DNA of 64,000 nt from JAZIHH01 sp036678685 (GTDB taxonomy: Bacteria; Bacillota; UBA4882; UBA10575), in NCBI GenBank assembly GCA_036678685.1, contig JAZIHH010000020.1, positions 806,001 through 870,000 on the forward strand. Reading direction: 5' to 3'. The translations under genes and the position numbers were made by a program. Below the pieces are notes generated by a model, which saw only the letters and a program-made list of their open reading frames with translations, ran no database searches and was not told the origin of the DNA. Of this stretch, positions 55,281 through 64,000 are shown one piece after another (the stretch's first letter is position 1; each line of letters opens with the position of its first letter).

Positions 55281-58200
55281 ATGATACCTTCCATTCTTGC
55301 CAGGCAGTTACAGAAAGGACTGGCCGACTATATTAAAACCACTTTTCCGATGACGAACCCGGTCTTTAAAGGTTCTCTCGATGAAATGTTGGACAGCGAG
55401 GACGCGGTATTCCGCGAGCCTTACGTGGCCGTGCGTTTACCCTTCCGGGTCGCAGAGGAAGAAGCAGATATGTTACAGGCTGTTCAGTTCAAATACAAGC
55501 CCTGGGTTCATCAGCTAAAGGCTTTTCAACGGTTAACTGGTGAAAACGGCCGTTCGACGGTGATCGCCACTGGAACTGGTTCGGGAAAAACCGAGTGTTT
55601 TTTCTATCCCATTATGGAATATTGTTATCGTCACTGTGGGAAACCCGGAATCAAAGCGCTGATTATTTACCCCATGAACGCCTTGGCTTTTGATCAAGTC
55701 AAGCGGATTGCCGAGGAGATTTATGACAATCCCGAACTGCGGGGAAATATAACGGTAGGAATGTATGTGGGTGGGTTTGAAAGAAACCCTTCCCGGGTGA
55801 TGAGTCGGGAACAGGTGATCACCGACCGGGAGACTATGCTTTCTTCACCACCGGATATTCTTGTAACCAACTATAAGATGCTAGATTACTTACTGGTCCG
55901 GCCGAAAGATGCCGCCCTCTGGCGGAAGAATGGACCGGAAACCTTAAAATACATAGCCGTTGATGAGCTTCATACTTTTGACGGAGCGCAGGGGACTGAC
56001 CTTGCTTGTCTCCTCCGGAGGTTAAAAGTCCGTTTAGCGACACCCCCCGGCCATCTCTGCTGTATCGGTACTTCGGCTACGATGGGGGCAAAAGAGAACG
56101 CAGAAAAGATTCGTCAGTATGCCATTGACGTCTTTGGGGAGCCCTTTGATGAAGAGGCCGTGATTACCGAGGACCGGCTTTCTTCCAGCGAGTTTTTTGC
56201 CGGACATGAGCCTGTTGATTTTACCGTTCCGACCGCAGAGCAAGTGGAAGCGCTCGTCAATTGTGCCAAGACGGGAGAACTCACTGCTTATCTGGAACTG
56301 GCCGCCCGGAGCTGGTTGGATGAGACTTTTACCTTTGAACAGATTCTGGCCGATGAAACCCGGTTGGCACTGAGCGAACGCTTGATGAAACACAGTTTTA
56401 TCCAGAGTTTGTTGGAGTTCATGGGCGACAGCTATATGCAACCGTCGCATCTTTGCAAAAGTCTTCAAAAAAGATACCCGGAACTCGGAAAAATGAAAGA
56501 ACCTACGGCGGCTCTGGATGCGCTGTTCGCGTTAATCTCCCACGCCCGGACCGGTAGAGTTGGTGCTTTACAGCCGTTCTTAACAGTGCAGGTGCAGGTC
56601 TGGGTGCGGGAACTCCGGCGTTTAGTGGCGAAGGTGTCGGCGGAAAAACCGACTTATGCTTTGGCTAACGATCTGAATGACCAGCAAGCCAAGCATTACT
56701 TGCCGGTCGTCAATTGCCGGGATTGTGGGGAGACTGGCTGGGTTTCTTTGATTAATGAACGGGGTAATCTGACCATGACTAACCTGGATGTCTTTTATAA
56801 CTTGTATTTCCGGTGCGACGAAAAGGTGATCATGGTCTTTCCCAGCAATCATGATACTGCTCCTCCCGGGATGCAGAAGGCTTACCTTTGTACCGATTGT
56901 TTGCAGCTTAATTTGGGGGAAAAACCAGTACAAAAATGTTTGGCGTGTGGGAAAGGAACAATCCCGGTAGTTTGTCCGACGGACAATGTTTACTGGGATA
57001 GGGAAGGAAATAAACAGTACGAATGCCCGTTTTGCGGGAGTAAAGGGAGTCTCCCTATTATCGGTTTACGTAGCGCCACTGCCATTAGTGCTTGTATTTC
57101 GCAGTTGTTTGCTTCGAAGTTTAATGATGATAAAAAAACGCTGACTTTTTCCGATAATGTGCAAGATGCCGCCCACCGGGCCGGATTCTTTAATTCACGC
57201 ACATGGCGCTTTGGTTTGCGCAGTGCTATTCAGCAGTTTGCCTTGGCGGAAGGTGATGGGCTGCCCTTGGCCGCCTTTTCTCAGCAGTTTCTTACTTATT
57301 GGCGCCGCCGGTTTACCAATGAAGAGTTTGTCAGTTTCTTTGTTGCGCCTAATATGATGTGGATGCGCGCTTATGAAAAAATGAAGGCGGAACACCGATT
57401 GGGGCCGGATCAAGAAGCACAAAAGCTGCTCTCGGATATTGAGCAGCGGTTGAGCTATGAAATAATGCTGGAATATGGTCTGCACAGCCGGATTGGCCGT
57501 ACCTTGGAAAAATCGGGCTGTTCAACCATTGGCTTTGACCAAAAGACCATCGATGAGGTTGCGGCAAGGGTCAGGGAACGAATCGTGAATGAACTCGGCG
57601 TCCTCTATGCGACGGATAAGATAGCATTTATCCGGATGGTAAGTGGCTTTTTAAAGCTGATGGCCGCTAATGGTGCCGTTAACGACCCTGTTTTTAATGC
57701 ATACACCCGTAATGACGGCCAAGCGTTTTTATTATCTAATAATAATATAAAATGGCTACCCGGTTTGCAGCCATCCCGGCGCAATACGCCCCGTTTTCTT
57801 TATGAGATCACTGGCAACAGGAGGAGGCTTTCCGCTTTTGATTTGGTCTCTTCGCCCAAGTACAGGAACTGGATTCAGTCTTGTGTTGATGAATTTATAC
57901 TTGGTGAAGAAGTCTACCATGATCTGGCCAAAATTATCTTACATGAATTGGTGAAATGCGGATTGGTCGTCGCGATGCCGTCTTCGCCCGGATATAGCAT
58001 ATGGGCGCTGAATAAAGATAAAGTATTTATCTCAACTCAAGTTAAACAATTTGCCTGTGCGGTCTGCGGAACGATGGTCTCGGTGGCGGCGGAGAATGCG
58101 GCGGTTTGGGAAGGGGCTCCGTGCCTGAGGGCGAAATGCGGTGGCCGTTTTTACCCCAGTCCCGACGCTCAACTTGACTATTATGCCAAATTATATAATA

Positions 58201-61200
58201 GCGGCGATTTGGTCCGGGTAAATGCCAAGGAGCATACTGGCTTACTAGCGCGGGATTATCGCGAAGAACTTGAAAAGAGTTTTAAACGCAGTAAAGAAGA
58301 TAAGCTACCTTGGGACCCGAATCTTCTTTCTTGCACTCCCACTTTAGAGATGGGAATTGATATTGGGGACCTTTCGACGGTTGTTTTATGCAACATTCCA
58401 CCGGCGGCGGCCCAGTTTATACAACGGGTGGGGCGTGCGGGGCGAAAAGATGGAAACGCCCTGACTTTAGTTGTAGCCAATGCCCGGCCGCATGATCTTT
58501 ACTTTTACGCCGATCCGTTGGAGATGATCGCGGGAGTAATCGAGCCGCCTAAAGTCTTCTTGAATGCTTCCGCCGTGCTGGAAAGACAGTTTATCGCCTA
58601 TTGCCTGGATTGTTGGGTTAAACAAGGGGTCCCGGAGGGGGTAATCCCTAAGCATATAGGGACATGTCTAAATAGATTAGATACACAAGCGATTGATTCT
58701 TTCCCCTATAATTTCCTCCATTTCATCCAAGGCAATCTCGCCAGTTTGTTGCGGACGTTTATCCAAATGTTCGAACCGGATTTGGAAGAAAGTTCGATTG
58801 CTGAGTTGAAGCGCTTTGTCGAGGGAGACAATTTTGATCAAAGTCCTATCTATATTAAAATACTTGAGGCTTTTACAAGTCTGAAGGAACAACGGGAAGT
58901 TGTGCGCAATAACATCAAACAGGTGAAGAGTCTGATTAAAGAACTTGAAAGCAAACCGGCGGACAGTTCTTATGAGGAAGAGCTTAAAAAATTACGAAGC
59001 GAACGGGCAGCGCTATCAAACGTTAGGTTAAGTATAGATCGAAAGAACGTATTCCAATTCTTTACCGAAGAAGGTTTGCTGCCCAACTATGCTTTCCCGG
59101 AAGCGGGCATTATTCTTAAAGCCGTTTTGTACCGGAAAGGGGAGCAGGCGACTGATTCTTCGTTGTCCGAAAAGAGACGGTCCTATGAAAAAATGATTTA
59201 CGAATACAGCCGCTCTGCCTCGTCGGCTTTGAGCGAATTCGCACCGGCAAACAACTTTTATGTCGACGGCCGGAAATTAACCATTGACCAAGTGAATCTT
59301 ACTACCGCCCAGATGGATAAGTGGCGCTTGTGTCCGAATTGTGCTCATGCTGAACGAGAAGGAAGCGTTCGGCACATTGCCGCTTGTCCAAAATGTGGTA
59401 GTCCGGCCTGGGCTGATGCCGGTCAAGTTCGTACCATGTTAAAGGTGCAAATGGTGTACTCGAATACGGACTACGACAGGAGTCTCATCGGTGATGATAG
59501 TGAGGATCGGCATTCCACTTTTTATTGCAAACAAATGCTTGTCGATATTGATGAAGATCATGATATAGTAAAAGCTTACCGCATGGATAATGAGGAGTTT
59601 CCGTTTGGGTATGAGTTTGTCAAAAAAGCGACGATCCGGGAGATTAATTTCGGCGAGAGTGATCTGGTTGGCGAAAAAATGATGGTAGCCGGGACGGAAG
59701 AAGTGCGGAAAGGATTTAAAATCTGTAAATACTGCGGAAAACTTCAGCCGGAAAAAGGGAAACCCGACCATACTTCAACTTGTAAAGCCAAGCGTATGCC
59801 ATTGGAAAGTGCGGAGCCCTATGAGGAGTATTTATTCCTCTACCGTGAATTTACTACTGAAGTTTTGCGCCTTCTTGTGCCGGCTACCACCCTGGACCCC
59901 ATGAAAGTACGGCAAGAATCCTTTATTGCTGCGTTTATGCTTGGGATGAAGGAATATTTTGGGAACGTCGACTATTTGCGGGCGTGTCTGACCGACGAAC
60001 CGGTAGAAGATGCGGCTTACCGCAAGCAGTATTTGGTGATTTATGATTCTGTCCCTGGCGGGACCGGTTATCTAAAACAATTACTACAAGAACACCACTC
60101 CTTAATTGATATTTTTAAGAAAGCCCTGTCGGTGTTGGAAAACTGTGATTGTAAAAAAGATAAGCAAAAAGATGGGTGCTATCATTGTTTGTATGCCTAC
60201 CGGCAAAGCAGAAATATTGGTTCTATATCCCGTCTAACGGCGATTAAACTATTAAAGGCGATCCTCAGCGGAGAGGACAATCTGGAAGAAATACCCGGTT
60301 TGCGGACGGTCCCGGTCAACCCGATATTTGAAAGCGAGCTTGAACGGCAATTTGTTGAAGCCTTGGAACAGGTGAAAGATTTTGAGGTAACAAAGGTATT
60401 GTTGCCCAATAATAAAGAGGGATACCGGCTTAAAGCTGGCGAGTGCCGGTGGGACATTGAGCCTCAGGTGGTATTGGATGCGCGGTGTGGGGTTTTTGTT
60501 CCGACGCGGGCTGATTTTGTCTTGTGGCCGGTTAAGGCGACAAAAGGACAAAAACCAATCGCCGTCTATACCGACGGATTTATGTACCATAAAGACCGGG
60601 TAGCCGATGATACTCTGAAACGGGAAGCGGTGCGCCGGAGCAAGAAGTTCCGGGTCTGGGTGTTGAGTTGGAAAGACATTCAAAACGTCTTTAAAGCCCA
60701 GGGCGATTACGCCATAGATGTTTTGAACCCCGAACGGATGCCCGCCGGGCGGAGGGTTTATCGGACGATGGTGGCGAACGGCAATGCGCAAGCAATTAGT
60801 CCGGAAAAAGGAAATGCGTTTGACCTCTTCGCCCAGTATTTGCAGAACAAAGAGGCCGAACACTTGTTTAGTGTGCATGCTAATGCTTATGCCTTATCCC
60901 TGCTTGAGCGCGTAGATATTGGGAATCAGGCGGCTTTTTCCGATTGGCGATACCAAATTCAACCAGTGATTGACCTTTTGGCGTTGCGGCAGACGGAATT
61001 TGAACTAACAGATACTATGTTTGGGAAATGGGTTCCTGGCTCGTCATCGACTCAGTTAACTATTTTGGCAGGTGTGCGCACATCGGATTTACAAAGGAAT
61101 AAAACGGCTGCCGAGATAACTGTTTGTGCACTTTTGAATGATAAGAAAGAAGAGAGAACGGAAAATTATGAAGCCGCGTGGAATGGCTTCTGGCATTTTT

Positions 61201-61619
61201 TCAACATGATGCAGTTTTTGCCGGGTTTTGCTGCTGTTTCTAGAGTGGGGATGGACAATTTGGTCTACAGTGAAATACCAGTCATTGAGGAAGAGGACGT
61301 GTTCCTTGCCGAGCAAAAAATCGTAGATCAAGCCTGGGCCGAGGTTATTAATCAGCTTTTTGATGATGAGGCTAAAAATTATGTATTATCCTTGATGAAA
61401 CTTGGTATTTCTCCACCTTCCGCGGTCGGTTTTGAGCTGGTGGATGCCAGAGGGGCCGTGGTGGCCGAGTGTGAGTTGGCTTGGGAGAATATGAGGATCG
61501 CTCTGCTTTTACCTGAGCAAATGGAGAGTAAAAAAGAATTTATTAATAATGGTTGGAAAGTGCTCTTGCCGGGGGATCCGGTTTCTGTTGAAATGTTTCA
61601 GGGAGGTGCTGCCGGATGA
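55281..61619 (+). CDS. Giant DEAD/DEAH helicase with DUF1998 and nuclease-like C-terminus
   Basis: The 2112-aa protein has Walker A VIATGTGSGKTECFF (about residue 93), VDELHTFDGAQG (about 225), IGTSATMG (about 261), several CxxC ribbons (about 480-590, 925-960, 1350-1380), the second RecA domain TLEMGIDIGDLSTVVLCN and IQRVGRAGRKDG (about 1018-1055), then DUF1998 (SVPGGTGYLKQLLQEHH to CDCKKDKQKDGCYHCLYAYR, about 1590-1650). After it come FESELERQFVEAL and ADFVLWPVKATKGQ...VYTDGFMYHKD, resembling a Vsr/PD-(D/E)XK fold (about 1680-1800). DISARM splits helicase (DrmA) and DUF1998 (DrmB) into two genes; MrfA/YprA joins them but is small. Overlaps the next gene by 4 bp. Confidence 0.85.
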   Translation: MIPSILARQLQKGLADYIKTTFPMTNPVFKGSLDEMLDSEDAVFREPYVAVRLPFRVAEEEADMLQAVQFKYKPWVHQLKAFQRLTGENGRSTVIATGTGSGKTECFFYPIMEYCYRHCGKPGIKALIIYPMNALAFDQVKRIAEEIYDNPELRGNITVGMYVGGFERNPSRVMSREQVITDRETMLSSPPDILVTNYKMLDYLLVRPKDAALWRKNGPETLKYIAVDELHTFDGAQGTDLACLLRRLKVRLATPPGHLCCIGTSATMGAKENAEKIRQYAIDVFGEPFDEEAVITEDRLSSSEFFAGHEPVDFTVPTAEQVEALVNCAKTGELTAYLELAARSWLDETFTFEQILADETRLALSERLMKHSFIQSLLEFMGDSYMQPSHLCKSLQKRYPELGKMKEPTAALDALFALISHARTGRVGALQPFLTVQVQVWVRELRRLVAKVSAEKPTYALANDLNDQQAKHYLPVVNCRDCGETGWVSLINERGNLTMTNLDVFYNLYFRCDEKVIMVFPSNHDTAPPGMQKAYLCTDCLQLNLGEKPVQKCLACGKGTIPVVCPTDNVYWDREGNKQYECPFCGSKGSLPIIGLRSATAISACISQLFASKFNDDKKTLTFSDNVQDAAHRAGFFNSRTWRFGLRSAIQQFALAEGDGLPLAAFSQQFLTYWRRRFTNEEFVSFFVAPNMMWMRAYEKMKAEHRLGPDQEAQKLLSDIEQRLSYEIMLEYGLHSRIGRTLEKSGCSTIGFDQKTIDEVAARVRERIVNELGVLYATDKIAFIRMVSGFLKLMAANGAVNDPVFNAYTRNDGQAFLLSNNNIKWLPGLQPSRRNTPRFLYEITGNRRRLSAFDLVSSPKYRNWIQSCVDEFILGEEVYHDLAKIILHELVKCGLVVAMPSSPGYSIWALNKDKVFISTQVKQFACAVCGTMVSVAAENAAVWEGAPCLRAKCGGRFYPSPDAQLDYYAKLYNSGDLVRVNAKEHTGLLARDYREELEKSFKRSKEDKLPWDPNLLSCTPTLEMGIDIGDLSTVVLCNIPPAAAQFIQRVGRAGRKDGNALTLVVANARPHDLYFYADPLEMIAGVIEPPKVFLNASAVLERQFIAYCLDCWVKQGVPEGVIPKHIGTCLNRLDTQAIDSFPYNFLHFIQGNLASLLRTFIQMFEPDLEESSIAELKRFVEGDNFDQSPIYIKILEAFTSLKEQREVVRNNIKQVKSLIKELESKPADSSYEEELKKLRSERAALSNVRLSIDRKNVFQFFTEEGLLPNYAFPEAGIILKAVLYRKGEQATDSSLSEKRRSYEKMIYEYSRSASSALSEFAPANNFYVDGRKLTIDQVNLTTAQMDKWRLCPNCAHAEREGSVRHIAACPKCGSPAWADAGQVRTMLKVQMVYSNTDYDRSLIGDDSEDRHSTFYCKQMLVDIDEDHDIVKAYRMDNEEFPFGYEFVKKATIREINFGESDLVGEKMMVAGTEEVRKGFKICKYCGKLQPEKGKPDHTSTCKAKRMPLESAEPYEEYLFLYREFTTEVLRLLVPATTLDPMKVRQESFIAAFMLGMKEYFGNVDYLRACLTDEPVEDAAYRKQYLVIYDSVPGGTGYLKQLLQEHHSLIDIFKKALSVLENCDCKKDKQKDGCYHCLYAYRQSRNIGSISRLTAIKLLKAILSGEDNLEEIPGLRTVPVNPIFESELERQFVEALEQVKDFEVTKVLLPNNKEGYRLKAGECRWDIEPQVVLDARCGVFVPTRADFVLWPVKATKGQKPIAVYTDGFMYHKDRVADDTLKREAVRRSKKFRVWVLSWKDIQNVFKAQGDYAIDVLNPERMPAGRRVYRTMVANGNAQAISPEKGNAFDLFAQYLQNKEAEHLFSVHANAYALSLLERVDIGNQAAFSDWRYQIQPVIDLLALRQTEFELTDTMFGKWVPGSSSTQLTILAGVRTSDLQRNKTAAEITVCALLNDKKEERTENYEAAWNGFWHFFNMMQFLPGFAAVSRVGMDNLVYSEIPVIEEEDVFLAEQKIVDQAWAEVINQLFDDEAKNYVLSLMKLGISPPSAVGFELVDARGAVVAECELAWENMRIALLLPEQMESKKEFINNGWKVLLPGDPVSVEMFQGGAAG

Positions 61620-63724
61620 AACGGAACCTTGTTGCGATTTCGTCTGATTTTTTAACTTCCTTTGCTGCTTTGCCCCGCCCAATTCAGGGTAGAGTTACGG
61701 AAATGGTCAATAAGCTACGCAATAATCCGAATTTACCTGGGCTCAATTATGAAAAGATCCATAATGCCGCTGATGAAAAGATCTGTTCGATCCGGATTGA
61801 CGATACTTATCGGGGGATTGTTGTTCGCCAAAAAGAGAGCGGGGTGTATATACTACTTTGGGTCGATCATCACGATAAAGCTTATGAATGGGCCCGGCGG
61901 AAAAAATGTAAAATTAACCCGACCACCGGTAGTGTTCAGGTCTTTGATGTCCAGGAAGTGGAGACTACAGAGCGACCAACGACAGAGGAACCGGCTCTGT
62001 TCGCCAATGTTACCGATGAACAGTTGCTGGCGCTGGGTGTGCCTGCTGAACAGATCGATTTAGTCCGGAGTTTAACGAAGGAGGAAGATTTTTACCAAGT
62101 TAAAAACAGTTTACCCGAAGACGCCTATGAAGCACTGGAATGGATCGTCAACGGGTTTTCGCTCCAAGAAGTACTTGACCTCTATGCCGACGAAAAAGAG
62201 GATGTTCCGCCGGAGGATGACTTCGAAGCGGCTCTGCAAAACCTGCGCAGCCAGCGCAGTTTTGTGATTGTTGAAGGGGAAGAGGATTTGCACCGAATTA
62301 TGGCGAAGCCGCTCGAAAAGTGGCGGGTCTTTTTACATCCAACGCAGCGGATAATCGTCCAAAAAAACTTCTCCGGTCCAGCCCGTGTCTTGGGGGGGGC
62401 CGGCACGGGGAAAACAGTAGTGGCGATGCACCGGGCGAAGTGGCTGGCCTCCCGGTTGGAAGAAAAAGATCAAAAAGTGCTGTTTACGACGTTCACTGTC
62501 AATCTGGCGCAAGATATCTTTGATAATCTACGGAAGATCTGTACAGGGGAAGAGCTTAAAAGGATCGAAGTGATTAACCTGGATGCCTGGGTCTCGCGGT
62601 TCCTTCGGGAGCAGGGCTACTCCTATTCAATTATCTACGATGACCAACTGACCCGGCTCTGGGAAGAAGCCATTAGCTTATCTGGGGAAGACTTGGAGTT
62701 CACACCGGACTTTTACATCGAAGAATGGTCGAAAGTTGTTGCTCCACAGGAAACTTTTACCCGGGAACGCTATCTGAAAGCCTCTCGTCTGGGCCGGGGT
62801 ATACGCTTGGACCGGAAAAAACGCTTACAGGTTTGGAATGTGTTTGCCGAATATATGGATTTAATGAAAGAAAAGCGAGTGCGCGATGTTGACACGGCCA
62901 TGTATGAATGCCGGCAAATTCTTGAAAAGACGCCGGAAGCAACCTGCTATGCCTCGATTGTTGTTGATGAGGGTCAGGATTTCAGTACAAATGCTTACCG
63001 TTTACTTAGAGCATTGGCCGGACCTGAACATGAGAACGATTTATTTATCGTTGGCGATGCACACCAGCGGATTTACAAAAAGAAAGCGGTTTTGTCAAAA
63101 TGTGGGATTAATATTCGGGGTCGCAGTAGCTATTTAAGAATCAATTATCGTACAACAGAAGAAATCCGCAGATATGCTTTTGCTTTATTGAAGGGTGTTT
63201 CCTTTGATGATCTGGATGAAGGTTATGACCATGGGCGGATGTGTCAGTCCTTAACCCACGGCGAGGTGCCGCAGGTGAGGATTTTTAGAAGCGCGGCTGA
63301 AGAAGCTGAGTTTATTGTGGACAAACTAAGACAACTGATCGACGAAGGTGTGGATCCTAAGAATATTTGCCTGGTGGCCAGGACGAACCGGCTGCTGGAT
63401 GACTATATTGCACAGCTGACCCGTGCAGGGTTTAGAACATATGAGATTAAACGAAGCAGGCCCGAGGACCGAACTCTAGATGGGGTGCGGGTGGCAACTA
63501 TGCACCGTGTAAAAGGTCTTGAGTTTGAGCATGTCTTTGTGGTCGCCGTTAATGATCGAATTGTGCCCTTGGCTTATGCAGTCAATACCTCCGATCCGGT
63601 TGCCGCCGAGGAAGCTCTTAACGCTGAAAAATGTCTGCTTTATGTTGCCCTGACCCGGGCGCGAAAATCGGCGTATATTACTAGTTATGGAACGCCGTCG
63701 GAGTTCTTGGTGGTTATGGAGTGA
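61616..63724 (+). CDS. RelE-like domain fused to UvrD/Rep helicase
   Basis: The 702-aa protein starts with about 100 residues like RelE/ParE-type mRNA interferase folds (LTSFAALPRPIQGRVTEMVN, LPGLNYEKIHNA, KICSIRIDDTYRGIVV, ILLWVDHHDKAYEWARR). It continues with an SF1A helicase: GGAGTGKTVVAMHRA (about 261), VVDEGQDFS (about 449), LRINYRTTEEIRRYA (about 505), ATMHRVKGLEFEHVFVV (about 628) and YVALTRARKSAYI (about 678). All helicase motifs are present. ATG overlaps the previous stop (ATGA), so it belongs to the same operon. Whether the first domain still cuts RNA is unknown; it may be a docking module. Confidence 0.85.
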   Translation: MKRNLVAISSDFLTSFAALPRPIQGRVTEMVNKLRNNPNLPGLNYEKIHNAADEKICSIRIDDTYRGIVVRQKESGVYILLWVDHHDKAYEWARRKKCKINPTTGSVQVFDVQEVETTERPTTEEPALFANVTDEQLLALGVPAEQIDLVRSLTKEEDFYQVKNSLPEDAYEALEWIVNGFSLQEVLDLYADEKEDVPPEDDFEAALQNLRSQRSFVIVEGEEDLHRIMAKPLEKWRVFLHPTQRIIVQKNFSGPARVLGGAGTGKTVVAMHRAKWLASRLEEKDQKVLFTTFTVNLAQDIFDNLRKICTGEELKRIEVINLDAWVSRFLREQGYSYSIIYDDQLTRLWEEAISLSGEDLEFTPDFYIEEWSKVVAPQETFTRERYLKASRLGRGIRLDRKKRLQVWNVFAEYMDLMKEKRVRDVDTAMYECRQILEKTPEATCYASIVVDEGQDFSTNAYRLLRALAGPEHENDLFIVGDAHQRIYKKKAVLSKCGINIRGRSSYLRINYRTTEEIRRYAFALLKGVSFDDLDEGYDHGRMCQSLTHGEVPQVRIFRSAAEEAEFIVDKLRQLIDEGVDPKNICLVARTNRLLDDYIAQLTRAGFRTYEIKRSRPEDRTLDGVRVATMHRVKGLEFEHVFVVAVNDRIVPLAYAVNTSDPVAAEEALNAEKCLLYVALTRARKSAYITSYGTPSEFLVVME

Positions 63725-63785
63725 TCATGTCATGAAAAAGGATTTTTTCATTAGCTACACTTAAATAATAAAAACGGTGATCAGT

Positions 63786-64000
63786 ATGAAATTCTTTGTT
63801 GGAGTTACAGATAACAAATGGTTTGAATATCTGTCTCAGCTACAGCCCGATGAGGTGAATTTTTGGCAACCCGGGGGTAATGTGTCCTTTAAGGCTATTC
63901 CAGAATATGCTCCGTTTTTTTTCAAGCTACATAGCCCTTATAATTTCATTGTTGGCGGAGGCTTTTTTGTTCGTCATTCATTTTTACCTCTCTCCTTGGC
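63786..64000 (+). CDS. HNH restriction endonuclease-like protein, N-terminal part
   Basis: The frame is open to the window end (about 71 residues: MKFFVGVTDNKWFEYLSQLQ, EVNFWQPGGNVSFKA, FFFKLHSPYNFIVGGGFFV). This is the PUA-like N-terminal domain of a family of HNH endonucleases of about 300 aa found in restriction/defence loci; the HNH site would lie beyond the window. It starts 61 bp after the UvrD gene, in the same direction, so it probably belongs to the operon. Confidence 0.75.
   Translation, partial: MKFFVGVTDNKWFEYLSQLQPDEVNFWQPGGNVSFKAIPEYAPFFFKLHSPYNFIVGGGFFVRHSFLPLSL

Overview
The window looks like a chromosomal accessory region of a Bacillota (Firmicutes) bacterium. Shine-Dalgarno sites are strong and Firmicutes-like, start codons are mixed ATG/GTG, the CRISPR repeat is of the I-B/clostridial type, and several genes (DUF5085-like, GrpB, YbjQ, DUF6431) are typical of that phylum. 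Two TolC-family outer-membrane proteins next to a C39-peptidase ABC exporter suggest a diderm member (Limnochordia- or Halanaerobiia-like). That lineage guess is inference; no rRNA or tRNA gene is present to test it.

Layout. (1) 1-6523: a type I-B interference operon cas6(partial)-cas8b-cas7-cas5-cas3, with a probable internal start for the small subunit Cas11 inside cas8b. (2) 6524-13470: a leader with a 19-bp perfect inverted repeat, then a CRISPR array of 101 repeats and 100 complete spacers (hand count), ending in a partial spacer cut by an IS256-family element. At least seven spacers encode motifs I recognise from gokushovirus (Microviridae) proteins. No cas1, cas2 or cas4 is in view. 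(3) 13471-20066: an insertion-sequence graveyard (IS256, IS21, an IS110 fragment, a solitary transposon end) with a DUF5085-like gene and a small membrane protein. (4) 20092-27419: a peptide-secretion locus, made of a double-glycine peptide facing a C39 ABC exporter, an HlyD adaptor, a GAF-LuxR regulator and two TolC-like proteins. Two near-identical palindromes lie in the divergent promoter region. (5) 27543-34150: a second IS256, a truncated helical-repeat gene, a three-gene Mu/Tn7-like transposon whose two ends I could align, and a DUF499 ATPase relic. (6) 34155-36961: small housekeeping or unknown genes (GrpB, YbjQ, others). (7) 37089-64000: about 27 kb of co-directional defence genes. These are a DUF6361-like/PLD/helicase trio, a SIR2-HerA pair, and a DISARM-like operon (DrmD-type SNF2 helicase, large adenine methyltransferase, 2112-aa helicase-DUF1998-nuclease-like protein, RelE-like/UvrD fusion, HNH endonuclease running off the end).

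Together the window is a defence island: adaptive immunity (I-B), abortive-type NAD depletion (SIR2-HerA) and a modification-linked helicase system lie side by side, interspersed with transposons that have clipped several genes. Several reading frames carry single in-frame stops in otherwise intact sequence (transposon ATPase, DrmD-like helicase, a small membrane protein), so some of these systems may be recently inactivated. The most interesting candidates are the DISARM-like operon with its unusual effector set and the GG-peptide secretion locus with its putative operators.
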